This document shows positions 16,591 through 24,541 of a stretch of 64,000 nt of DNA, one piece after another. Each line of letters begins with the position of its first letter. Positions within the stretch are counted from its first letter, which is position 1. The stretch spans positions 4,774,001 through 4,838,000 of the forward strand of contig CAWAGA010000002.1 in assembly GCA_963781665.1 (NCBI GenBank). The letters run 5' to 3'. The stretch comes from JAJYIW01 sp963781665. Its GTDB lineage: Bacteria; Chloroflexota; Anaerolineae; Anaerolineales; Anaerolineaceae. The notes under the pieces were generated by a model. It was not told the origin of the DNA, did no database searches, and was given only the letters and a program-made list of their open reading frames with translations. The translations under genes were made by a program, and so were the position numbers.

Positions 16591-17637
16591 TTACTGTAAT
16601 GCAGCCACACTCAGAAGTGCAGCAATTTTCTCGGTAATTGATTGCAACGCCTTCGCCGAGGGTGAATCTGGCTTAGAGATAACCACCGGCCGGCCCTGGT
16701 CACCACCAGCACGAATTTCGGGATCTAAAGGAATAGTTCCTAAAAGAGGAACTTTTGCCATTTTTGCTAACTGAGCCCCACCACCTTTACCAAAAACCTC
16801 TATTTTATTGCCATCCGGCAATTCCAGATAGCTCATATTCTCTATAACACCCAAAACGGGAACCTTTAACTCGGTGAACATCGCCAACCCTCGACTGGCA
16901 TCTTCGATAGAAACTTGCTGTGGGGTTGTTACGATCACACCTCCGCTCAATGGAATCGATTGCGCCAGGCTCAGTTGGGCATCGCCTGTTCCTGGGGGTA
17001 GATCGATAATCATATAATCCAGGTCGCCCCAAACGACGTCGGCCAAAAACTGCCTGATGGCGGAATGCAGCATCGGTCCCCGCCAGATAAGCGGTTGGCC
17101 AGGGTTAACGAGGAACCCAATGGACATCATTTTTACCCCATATGCTTCGGCAGGGATAAGTTTCTCATTTTGCGGCGCTGGTAGCTGATCGACGCCCATC
17201 ATGATCGGAATATTCGGCCCATAGATATCTGCATCAAGCAATCCAACCCTGGCACCGCTTTGTGCTAAGGTCACAGCTACGTTGACCGCGACCGTGCTCT
17301 TCCCTACGCCGCCTTTTCCGGAAGCAATTGCCACCATGTTTTTGACTGGCAGAGATAATAAGCCACGCACTTTACCATCCGCAGGAACGCTGGCATCGAC
17401 CTTAATATCAACGGATTTTGCTCCTAACGCCATTATCGCTCGCCTGACATCGTTTTCAATTTCAGTCTTGAGAGGGCAAGCTGGTGTCGTCAGTACTATC
17501 ATCAAGCTCACCCGATCTCCGCGAATTTCAACATCGCGAACCATATTTAAAGAGACCAGATCTTTGTGCAGCTCAGGATCTTGAATCTTTCGTAAAGCGC
17601 TTATAACATTTTCTTTTGTGAGTTGAATATTTGCCAT
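16591..17637 (-). CDS. mrp: Mrp/NBP35-type Fe-S cluster carrier ATPase
   Basis: This 348-residue P-loop protein has an N-terminal MIP18/DUF59 domain (residues 1-90) and a deviant Walker A, SGKGGVGKSTVAVNVA, near residue 110. DLPPGTGDAQL and IENMSYL follow. The family (ApbC, Mrp, Ind1) delivers Fe-S clusters to apo-proteins; the mitochondrial member Ind1 serves complex I. It is last in an operon with nuoB, nuoCD, nuoI and a Cys-rich protein, which fits a role in loading the Fe-S clusters of those subunits. It is not an Mrp antiporter. Confidence 0.88.
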   Translation of the reverse strand: MANIQLTKENVISALRKIQDPELHKDLVSLNMVRDVEIRGDRVSLMIVLTTPACPLKTEIENDVRRAIMALGAKSVDIKVDASVPADGKVRGLLSLPVKNMVAIASGKGGVGKSTVAVNVAVTLAQSGARVGLLDADIYGPNIPIMMGVDQLPAPQNEKLIPAEAYGVKMMSIGFLVNPGQPLIWRGPMLHSAIRQFLADVVWGDLDYMIIDLPPGTGDAQLSLAQSIPLSGGVIVTTPQQVSIEDASRGLAMFTELKVPVLGVIENMSYLELPDGNKIEVFGKGGGAQLAKMAKVPLLGTIPLDPEIRAGGDQGRPVVISKPDSPSAKALQSITEKIAALLSVAALQ

Positions 17638-17641
17638 GTTC

Positions 17642-17980
17642 TTATTTTTCGCTCATTTTTCTTGTTTTCTTCACATTATTGCTGATCTCTTCTTGGGCTT
17701 GCGTAAAAAGAGAGACGAGCTCCTGGTCATCCCCGCGAAATCTGCGAATGGTTTGCCTGGCGCATTGCGTGCATCCACGCATCGCCCGGTACAAATCGGC
17801 AGTACATGTCACACATCCACACATACGTGCCATCACCAAAACAAACGCTGAATATTCAATCCCCCCTGGGTCTTTAGGGGCGACCGCATCTATTAAATTA
17901 TGCCAGGTCTCACCACGAAGCGTACATAATTCTGGGATAATGCGAGATGGGAAAAGAAGCTCGGTGTCTGAATTGAACAT
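17642..17980 (-). CDS. Small conserved Cys-rich protein in the nuo operon
   Basis: This 112-residue soluble protein has the central motif MCGCVTCTADLYRAMRGCTQCARQTIRRFRG, with five Cys and basic residues, flanked by helical segments. The paired CxC, CxxC and later CxxC spacing suggests a zinc or Fe-S site. I do not recognise a named family. It is wedged between nuoI (12 bases upstream) and mrp (4 bases downstream), so it is co-transcribed with them. A part in Fe-S assembly of the complex is possible but unproven. Confidence 0.7.
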   Translation of the reverse strand: MFNSDTELLFPSRIIPELCTLRGETWHNLIDAVAPKDPGGIEYSAFVLVMARMCGCVTCTADLYRAMRGCTQCARQTIRRFRGDDQELVSLFTQAQEEISNNVKKTRKMSEK

Positions 17981-17992
17981 TTGTTTTTATCC

Positions 17993-18625
17993 TCAGGCTG
18001 CTGGATTGGCTGCGGTGGGTTTGTGGCTGGCTTTTTGGGCTAATTTTGCCTGTTTTTCTGCCCGAGCAGTTTCTTCGATGGCGAAGTTCTTGGGTCGGAT
18101 TGAGGCATAATAGGTGGCCGATTTGGAAAGTTTCGCCTTGTTATAAATGTTGGTGTCCAACCGCTCGAAGGTAGATATCTCATAATCGTGGTCCATCTTG
18201 ATTGCGTCGAATGGGCAATATTCAGCGCACAAACCACAATTCATGCAAATATCGATGTCGATAAAGAATTCCGCAGGCGCTGGAACCGGCCTTCCAGTTA
18301 CCGGATCGTTAGTTCGTTCGATCCAGATACACTGCGGTGGGCAAACTTTGGCGCAAATTCCACAGGACGTGCATCGATCAACTTTCTCTCCATTAGGTTT
18401 TTCGTCATACACCAGAAATGGAATATACCTGAATTCTTCTGGGAGCGGCATTTTCTCATCGGGATATTGGATTGTAAAAATCCCGGCTGTTTTACTGCTC
18501 ATCCGTTCGGCCAGACCTTCAGGAGTGCTGTAACGTTTACCCAGCCATTTAAAATCCTCAAGATAAGTATTGATAAAATGCTTAAAGGTAACCCCTAATC
18601 CTTTGATAATTCCGAGGCCATTCAT
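17993..18625 (-). CDS. nuoI: NADH-quinone oxidoreductase subunit I (TYKY, 2x[4Fe-4S])
   Basis: This 210-residue subunit carries two [4Fe-4S] motifs, CTSCGICAKVCPPQC and CMNCGLCAEYCPFDA. They conduct electrons through the connecting module of complex I. The N-terminal amphipathic stretch (GLGIIKGLGVTFKHFI) packs on the membrane arm in known structures. The C-terminus has a basic, Ala-rich tail longer than the core. It follows nuoCD with a 12-base gap. Confidence 0.93.
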   Translation of the reverse strand: MNGLGIIKGLGVTFKHFINTYLEDFKWLGKRYSTPEGLAERMSSKTAGIFTIQYPDEKMPLPEEFRYIPFLVYDEKPNGEKVDRCTSCGICAKVCPPQCIWIERTNDPVTGRPVPAPAEFFIDIDICMNCGLCAEYCPFDAIKMDHDYEISTFERLDTNIYNKAKLSKSATYYASIRPKNFAIEETARAEKQAKLAQKASHKPTAANPAA

Positions 18626-18637
18626 TTCAATACTCCT

Positions 18638-20383
18638 CTAGCGGTCAACTTCACCCAACACAATATCTATTGATCCTAAAACGACCACCGCATCAGCTAC
18701 CTTATTATTCTTACACATCGTTTCCAAGGCAGTCAAGTTAATGAATGAGGGTGCCCGAATGTGGTACCTTACCGGGTTCGGTTTCCCATTAGATAGTACA
18801 TAGAAACCCAGCTCGCCTTTCGGCCCTTCAACACGCCCATAAGATTCACCTGCCGGAACTCTCACCTGGTACTGCGGTCTTCCAGTTTGGATCTCGCCTT
18901 TAGGTATTTGCTTGACCAATTGCTGTAAAATCCGGATGCTTTGACGCATCTCGTCAAGCCTCACCATGAAACGATCGTAAACATCGCCAGCATAACGAAC
19001 TACCACATCAAAATCGAACCGGTCGTAGATGCTGTAAGGATCAGCCCGGCGGATATCAAAAGGTACACCAGAAGCCCGTAAAATCGGTCCGGAGGTAGAA
19101 TATTCGATTGCCTGTTCGGCGGTCAAAGCGCCAACCCCAATGCAACGGGATTGAACGATCTCCGAATTGGCCAGGTAGCGTTCCCATTCATCCAGTTTTC
19201 TGGGTAAGCGGTCGAAAACCAACTCGTGAACTTTTTCCAGAACGCCTTCAGGCAGGTCGCGAGCGACCCCTCCGAACCGGAAATAATTACACATCATGCG
19301 TGAACCTGAAGTGGCTTCAAAAATATCCAGGATCAATTCTCGTTCCTCGAGCGCATAAAGAGCAGGAGTGAAATAAGCTCCCAGGTCGTTCAATAAGAAA
19401 CCCACAGACATGGCATGACTGCTGAGGCGGGTCAACTCGGCCATCATGACTCGAATGTACTCAGCTCTTTCGGGAGGAGCGATCCCCATCAATTTTTCCA
19501 CAGCCAGTGAATAGCCGAAATTGTTGCTCATCGAGCTAATATAATCTAACCGGTCGGTGAACGGCATATTCTGGAGGTAGGTATTGCGTTCGCCTATCTT
19601 CTCATGGTTGCGATGCAAATAACCCATGACCGGTTTGAGGTTGACAATCGTTTCACCATCCAGGGTTACCGCCATGCGGAATACACCATGCGTAGAGGGA
19701 TGCTGTGGTCCCATATTGACGATCAGATGGTCTGTTTTCAACTGGTTTTCCATTGATTTCTCAACGGGCGTTGTCAGGCTGGTGTACAGCATGGGATCAT
19801 CTTCTGAAATCCAGCTGTCCGGGTCAAATCCAGGCGGAAAGTGAACATTCTCATTAAACGGGTTGAGATCTTCGCTCCTGGTGATTTTCCCTTCAGGCCA
19901 ACGGCTTTTCAAAGGTTTGGTTTCTTCTTCAAAATAGGGTTCGTGCCAATCTTTCCTCAACGGATGGCCGGCAAAACCTTCCCACATCAATATTCTCCGA
20001 AGGTCGGGGTGATCGGTAAACCGGACCCCCATCAAATCCCAGGCCTCACGTTCTTGAAATTCTGCACCTGGAAAAACAGGTACAAGTGAAGGAACGGTTG
20101 CATTATCCCGTGGACACTGAATCCGAAAAACCAAAGGAGTTCCACCGGTTGTTTTATTGATGTGATAAACAACCTCAATTTTGTCTTCCGGAAAATAATC
20201 AACTGCCGTGATTGAAGTCAAGTAATCGTAATTGTATGAATCTCGCAGGATAGTTGCAAATTGTTTGAGATAATCTGCTGAAACAACCAGACCCTGAAAC
20301 CCAGGTCTGGTCTCCATCGTTATAGATTCTGGATTACGTTCGGCTAATTCCCGTACGACTGGATCGGCAACTTGTTCGCTCAT
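18638..20383 (-). CDS. nuoCD: Fused NADH-quinone oxidoreductase subunits C and D
   Basis: The 581-residue fusion has an N-terminal NuoC part (residues about 1-150: GAEFQEREAWDLMGVRFTDHPDLRRIL, HPLRKDW), then a linker. The NuoD part (from about 215) reads IVNMGPQHPSTHGVFRM, MGYLHRNHEKIGE and ESYGRVEGPKGELGFYV. NuoD forms the quinone site with NuoB, and the His of the HPSTH loop and the Tyr region are present. NuoC-NuoD fusions occur in enterobacteria and several other lineages. It sits 9 bases downstream of nuoB. Confidence 0.94.
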   Translation of the reverse strand: MSEQVADPVVRELAERNPESITMETRPGFQGLVVSADYLKQFATILRDSYNYDYLTSITAVDYFPEDKIEVVYHINKTTGGTPLVFRIQCPRDNATVPSLVPVFPGAEFQEREAWDLMGVRFTDHPDLRRILMWEGFAGHPLRKDWHEPYFEEETKPLKSRWPEGKITRSEDLNPFNENVHFPPGFDPDSWISEDDPMLYTSLTTPVEKSMENQLKTDHLIVNMGPQHPSTHGVFRMAVTLDGETIVNLKPVMGYLHRNHEKIGERNTYLQNMPFTDRLDYISSMSNNFGYSLAVEKLMGIAPPERAEYIRVMMAELTRLSSHAMSVGFLLNDLGAYFTPALYALEERELILDIFEATSGSRMMCNYFRFGGVARDLPEGVLEKVHELVFDRLPRKLDEWERYLANSEIVQSRCIGVGALTAEQAIEYSTSGPILRASGVPFDIRRADPYSIYDRFDFDVVVRYAGDVYDRFMVRLDEMRQSIRILQQLVKQIPKGEIQTGRPQYQVRVPAGESYGRVEGPKGELGFYVLSNGKPNPVRYHIRAPSFINLTALETMCKNNKVADAVVVLGSIDIVLGEVDR

Positions 20384-20392
20384 CGTTAACTA

Positions 20393-21040
20393 TCAAGCCT
20401 GTTCTACGACATTATCTTCATCTGGAGCCGGCGCTTTGTAATTCCTGATTTGTTCTGTCTTACGAAGATCAATAAGGTCAGGACCTAAAACCGGGACCGG
20501 AACTGCCTCAATCTCACCTTTTTGATACCAACGAACCGTTCCCAAAGATTCGCCTTCAATTTTCTTCTGCAAGGTTATTAATCCGTTCAGCAATGCCTGC
20601 GGTGTTGGCGGGCATCCAGCGATGTATACATCAACCGGAATAAATTTATCCACCCCTGATACGACATTATACCCTTCCTTGAAAGGTCCACCGCCAGAAG
20701 CGCAGGCACCCATGGCAATCACATATTTTGGTTCCGGCATTTGATTATATAAGCGGACGATTTGGGGTATCATTTTTTTCGTAACCGTACCCGAAACGAT
20801 CATAACGTCTGATTGGCGTGGACTGGGTCGCATCACTTCCATACCGAACCGTGAAAGATCGTACCTGCTTGCTGCTGTGCAGATCATCTCGATGGCACAA
20901 CATGCTAAACCGAACATCATAGGCCATAAGGAATTCTTGCGGCCCCAGTTATACAGTTTGTCCAGGCGGGTTATAGCGACCTGGCTTTTAATTTCTGGCG
21001 GAATTGTATACCCTTCAGAATTTAATTCCTCATTACCCAT
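20393..21040 (-). CDS. nuoB: NADH-quinone oxidoreductase subunit B (cluster N2)
   Basis: This 215-residue subunit holds the terminal cluster N2. Its ligands are visible: the CC pair in GLACCAIEM, the Cys in AMGACASGGG and the Cys in VYIAGCPPTPQALL. A strong AGGAGG lies 7 bases before ATG 21040. It opens the operon nuoB-nuoCD-nuoI-(Cys-rich)-mrp. No nuoA precedes it, although nuoA normally does, and none of the membrane-arm genes is in the window. Confidence 0.94.
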   Translation of the reverse strand: MGNEELNSEGYTIPPEIKSQVAITRLDKLYNWGRKNSLWPMMFGLACCAIEMICTAASRYDLSRFGMEVMRPSPRQSDVMIVSGTVTKKMIPQIVRLYNQMPEPKYVIAMGACASGGGPFKEGYNVVSGVDKFIPVDVYIAGCPPTPQALLNGLITLQKKIEGESLGTVRWYQKGEIEAVPVPVLGPDLIDLRKTEQIRNYKAPAPDEDNVVEQA

Positions 21041-21141
21041 TTAGCAACCTCCTGGGATACAAGTCAAGCTAAACTCGACTGATTGTAACATTTTCCCATA
21101 GACTGTCAAGCAAGACTTAAACAAAATATTATTTGCTTTAA

Positions 21142-21150
21142 TGCTATACT
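21142..21150 (+). promoter_or_regulatory. Extended -10 for the SufR-like gene, leaderless
   Basis: TGC-TATACT (21142-21150) is followed after 7 bases by ATG 21158, so the transcript would begin at the start codon. No ribosome-binding site is visible. The 110-bp gap to nuoB must also hold the divergent nuo promoter. Confidence 0.45.
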
Positions 21151-21157
21151 TGTGGCC

Positions 21158-21775
21158 ATGCCTTCCACCCGAACGAGAATTATCCAATACCTGAAAGTAA
21201 ATCCCGATTCAGCTGCAGCTGAGATAGGCCAGGCATTGAGTATGTCGGCGGCCAATATTCGCCATCATTTACACGTTCTCGACCAGGCAGGTCTTGTGGA
21301 ATTCACGAAGTTTTTGCCACCCAACGGCCGCAGTCACCCCATCTACCGGTATCACCTGACTAGCCGTTCGCAGCTCAATAACCTGGACATTCTGGCCGAT
21401 ATTTTGCTGCAAGAATTGTCTATGCGCAGTACCTCTGTCGATTTCGATCTACTTTTACATTCGGTCGCCAATCATTTAATGAACCGCATGGATTTTCATT
21501 CCACTGCAAATCGCCACCTGACTCCCCGTTTGACCGAAACAGTTCTTTGTCTCAACGAATTTAACTATCAATCCAGATGGGAGGCGCGCTCGCCTTCTCC
21601 TCTATTTATATTTGGCCATTGCCCTTATTTCATCATCCTCGACCGTCACCCAGAAATGTGTCAAATGGACCAATTCCTGCTCGAAAAATTGATCCAAACA
21701 CCGGTCAAACAATCCGCCCAGGTTGGAAAGGGGTCTCCCCCTTCTCCTATCTGTTCCTTCGCAATTAATTGCTAA
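21158..21775 (+). CDS. SufR-like winged-helix regulator with a Cys-rich C-terminus
   Basis: This 205-residue protein has an N-terminal winged helix (residues 1-65, STRTRIIQYLKVNPDSAAAEI, MSAANIRHHLHVLDQAGLVEF). Its C-terminal pattern FGHCPYFIILDRHPEMCQMD gives C-X12-C and is followed by PICSF. This resembles SufR, an Fe-S-sensing repressor whose cluster is held by a C-X12-C-led motif. The Cys expected in a SAC segment is Gln here (KQSAQVGKG), so the cluster site may be incomplete or different. It is divergent from nuoB, which suggests it senses Fe-S or redox status and controls that operon. ATG 21158 is preferred to GTG 21152 on family alignment. Confidence 0.72.
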   Translation: MPSTRTRIIQYLKVNPDSAAAEIGQALSMSAANIRHHLHVLDQAGLVEFTKFLPPNGRSHPIYRYHLTSRSQLNNLDILADILLQELSMRSTSVDFDLLLHSVANHLMNRMDFHSTANRHLTPRLTETVLCLNEFNYQSRWEARSPSPLFIFGHCPYFIILDRHPEMCQMDQFLLEKLIQTPVKQSAQVGKGSPPSPICSFAINC

Positions 21776-22206
21776 CTCCTGCACTTTCATGATTTTCATA
21801 CCACCGCCTCAAGGTGGATCAACCATTACAACCATTGGTCGCAGATAAATAAACCCGTCTGGCATATAAAGTTCGCTCATAATAATCTAACAGCAGATAA
21901 ACTCAAGCGTTTTTGTCATATTTTTCACGGACAATCGTCTACCGCTATCAGGACATTCGGCAATTGAGTCTCAGGTTCTGTTTTACTAGCATGATTTAGC
22001 ACATATATATCGCTTGATTCAACTCATAAACCTTTCTCTGCAGGAATGCCTATTTGGGGGAGCATGGTCTTTGGTCGTTAAAACATGTAAATAACCTTTG
22101 GTCAGGCAAAGGTCGTTTTAGTTGTAATAAAAACCTGATTTCCAATCACGAACCAGGGGAAGGGGGCAGGTGCAATTCCTGATCATCCTAGCTAATGGAG
22201 GAACCC
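21776..22206 (+). other. Intergenic region upstream of the GH16 gene, with a hairpin
   Basis: These 431 bp hold no recognisable gene. ACCTTTG (22094-22100) and CAAAGGT (22107-22113) form a 7-bp stem with a 6-base loop followed by CGTTTTA. It may terminate the regulator transcript or lie in the GH16 leader. The last bases, TAATGGAGGAACCC, contain the ribosome-binding site. No riboswitch core was recognised. Confidence 0.4.
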
Positions 22207-23157
22207 ATGCCTCAACCCCATTTTGCACGTAAAGGGGGATTTGCGTTAATTATGCTAAGCATTTCTTTGAATTTCACACTCTTGCCTGCCAAATTCATAT
22301 CTGGTAGCATTTATGCAATTCAACCTTCCAATCATCGCGTTGTCTATCTCCCAATCGTCTCAAGTGGGAATACCGCATTACAAAGCATTCCAAAGAACAC
22401 GCCAACGATGACTCCCAACCCACAACCTATGCCTGTTGGACAATCAGGGAACTGGCGCCTCGTTTTTCGAGATGAGTTTTCTGGTTCCACACTGGATACA
22501 TCTAAATGGCATCGTTGTTTCTGGTGGGCCGGGCAAAATTGTTCGATCGAGAGTAATCAAGAATTGGAATTATATAATCCCGATGATGTTCTCGTTCAAA
22601 ATGGAACGCTGCGGCTGCGAGCTCAAAAGCGTGATATGGTTGGTTGGAACGGCAAAACCTATCATTACACTTCGGGGATGGTCATGACCGGAGGTCAGGG
22701 TGGTACAACAAAACCCAATTTCGTTTTCACCTACGGCTATGCCGAAGCTCGTGTAAAAATTCCAGCTGGACAAGGTTTATGGCCTGCATTCTGGTTGCTG
22801 CCTGCGGATTGTTCCTGGCCTCCAGAAATTGATATCATGGAGATTTTAGGCCATGAAACCTCTGTTATCCATATGACCTACCATTTTCCTGGCGGACAAC
22901 AAGGCTACGCCTGGACAGGTTCAGATTTTTCATCAGGTTGGCATGTGATCGGAGTTGATTGGGAACCTGGCTCCCTGGTATGGTATGTCGATGGTGTTGA
23001 AAGAGCTCGTTACAGCAATGCTTCAACCATCTCCAACAAGCCGATGTATCTGCTCCTCAATCTGGCGGTTGGCGGAACCTGGCCCGGGTCTCCAGATGCG
23101 AACACCCCCTTCCCGAGCAATTTCGATATCGATTATGTCCGTGTCTGGCAAAAATAA
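22207..23157 (+). CDS. Secreted glycoside hydrolase family 16 (beta-glucanase/laminarinase type)
   Basis: This 316-residue protein has a signal peptide (residues about 1-35: basic FARKGG, then hydrophobic FALIMLSISLNFTLL), a Pro/Thr-rich linker and a GH16 domain from about residue 85 (NWRLVFRDEFSGSTLDTSKW). The catalytic signature PEIDIMEILGH supplies the nucleophile and acid/base Glu. Family members cleave beta-1,3 or mixed-linkage glucans outside the cell. An ATG at 22195 is in frame, but its own GGAGG is the ribosome-binding site for ATG 22207, so the later start is chosen. Confidence 0.88.
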   Translation: MPQPHFARKGGFALIMLSISLNFTLLPAKFISGSIYAIQPSNHRVVYLPIVSSGNTALQSIPKNTPTMTPNPQPMPVGQSGNWRLVFRDEFSGSTLDTSKWHRCFWWAGQNCSIESNQELELYNPDDVLVQNGTLRLRAQKRDMVGWNGKTYHYTSGMVMTGGQGGTTKPNFVFTYGYAEARVKIPAGQGLWPAFWLLPADCSWPPEIDIMEILGHETSVIHMTYHFPGGQQGYAWTGSDFSSGWHVIGVDWEPGSLVWYVDGVERARYSNASTISNKPMYLLLNLAVGGTWPGSPDANTPFPSNFDIDYVRVWQK

Positions 23158-23167
23158 TCCAACCCGA

Positions 23168-23905
23168 TCAGAGAATCAATGGCCAGATCAAAAGCAAACC
23201 GATATTCCACAGACTTCGAGCTGCTATGCTTCCCCACAATGATCCGCTCTTCTGAACCCATAAAGCATAGAGCCATCCAGTAAATCCAACAAAAACAACA
23301 TACACCAGGGATAATGAGCCGGCATAAACGAGTGCATAGATCAAGCTGACCAGAACAATACCAAACGAACCAAGGGTTTCTACCGCCACACGTTGAAGGA
23401 TCCCTCTGAAAAGCATCTCCTCAAGAAAACCCACGAATAATGTCAAAATCAGTGCGGCAGCCACAAGGTAAAACCAATTAGTCGGTATTTCTAATGGTTT
23501 GGGCTTGAGAATCTCGTAGGCAGCAAAACCCAACGGGATACCACTCAACCCCACCAGGAATTGGACCGGTAGATTGCGCAATTTTAAGGTGAGATAATCC
23601 CATGAGAAACGGGCATACCTGCTGAATAAAACCATCGTTCCCAGAAACGGTAATCCAACCAGAACGTACCAGTATATTTCTGGGATTTGTATGAGAGGTA
23701 CTGCCAGGCTAAGGATTCTCAACAAGGGGAGTAATGCTAATGCAAACCCGGCCCGTTGGTAACGAACCGGTCCGAAAAAGACGATGTAGTTTACCAACCC
23801 CAACAATGCGCTGCTGTCTACAATGATACCGGCAACAGGGCTGACAAAAGCCGTCAGTAATTCTGCCAATACGATCATTAACGTAAATACAGATAATATC
23901 ATCAT
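23168..23905 (-). CDS. CPBP-family intramembrane protein (Abi/CAAX protease-like), His ligands doubtful
   Basis: This 245-residue protein has about seven membrane segments. Motif 1 of CPBP proteases is clear: EEMLFRG near residue 160. The second motif, normally ending FxxxH, reads SLIYALVYAG, and the third, normally H plus Asn, reads ARSLWNIG. At least one metal-ligand His is therefore missing, and the protein may be a non-proteolytic relative. It is the last gene of the glycan operon; its ATG overlaps the stop of the 84-residue gene. Confidence 0.75.
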   Translation of the reverse strand: MMILSVFTLMIVLAELLTAFVSPVAGIIVDSSALLGLVNYIVFFGPVRYQRAGFALALLPLLRILSLAVPLIQIPEIYWYVLVGLPFLGTMVLFSRYARFSWDYLTLKLRNLPVQFLVGLSGIPLGFAAYEILKPKPLEIPTNWFYLVAAALILTLFVGFLEEMLFRGILQRVAVETLGSFGIVLVSLIYALVYAGSLSLVYVVFVGFTGWLYALWVQKSGSLWGSIAARSLWNIGLLLIWPLIL

Positions 23906-24156
23906 AACAATTTCATGAATTGAGCGAATCTGACCATCGCCATGACCACTAAAATGAATAACAAAGGTCCGATGGTTAAATCAAATACAGGCGTTTTTCT
24001 ACCCGGATGGTCCTGCGAGACAGCTTCGAAGAAAATAACTTCGAGGATTAACAAGACTACCAGAACGATCACGATAATGCCGATGACGGAACTGAGCCCG
24101 CCATAGGCACTATTACTGATCGAATTTATGATTGATATCGTAAAAATAGAATTCAT
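23902..24156 (-). CDS. Small membrane protein with two transmembrane segments
   Basis: This 84-residue protein has a hydrophobic helix at about 22-45 (SVIGIIVIVLVVLLILEVIFF), a short charged loop (SQDHPGRKTP) and a second helix at about 62-80. I recognise no family. It lies between the 126-residue membrane protein (4-base gap) and the CPBP gene (4-base overlap), so it belongs to the same transcript. Confidence 0.6.
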   Translation of the reverse strand: MNSIFTISIINSISNSAYGGLSSVIGIIVIVLVVLLILEVIFFEAVSQDHPGRKTPVFDLTIGPLLFILVVMAMVRFAQFMKLL

Positions 24157-24160
24157 TTAT

Positions 24161-24541
24161 TCAACCTGCCAGGTTCCTTCTTTGACGTAATGCCAAAATA
24201 ATCTGGGCGATGGCTCCCAAGGATGCGATAAAGGCCAGGATGAAATCCACCCATATTGCCGACCAAATATTTGCCATGAAAAAAACCCCGGATACCACAA
24301 TATCGATGGTGATGCTTAGTGCGATCGCCAGAACCCATTCAACGATGACATCAACAAACCCGAATAGTTTAATAAAGGCCATTCCGGGAGATAATAATAA
24401 AAACCAGAAAGCTGCCGCAACCCGGATGGGTTCTGGCAAATTGAGGAAGGCGCTAATCACCATCAGGTCCGCAGAAACAAGGATGATGATGGGCCATGCA
24501 AAAGGCTTCGACGTTCTTTGAACACCAACATTTCTCGTCAT
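24161..24541 (-). CDS. Small polytopic membrane protein (about four segments)
   Basis: This 126-residue protein has predicted helices near residues 15-35, 42-65, 68-90 and 95-115 and a basic C-terminus (LRQRRNLAG). The family is not recognised. Its start codon overlaps the stop of the upstream 565-residue gene by one base (TAATG), so it is translationally coupled. It may be an accessory subunit of that membrane enzyme. Confidence 0.6.
   Translation of the reverse strand: MTRNVGVQRTSKPFAWPIIILVSADLMVISAFLNLPEPIRVAAAFWFLLLSPGMAFIKLFGFVDVIVEWVLAIALSITIDIVVSGVFFMANIWSAIWVDFILAFIASLGAIAQIILALRQRRNLAG

Noticed and set aside
16591..17637. Mrp as part of a cation/proton antiporter next to complex I
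   Set aside because: The protein is a soluble P-loop ATPase with a DUF59 domain and has no membrane segments.
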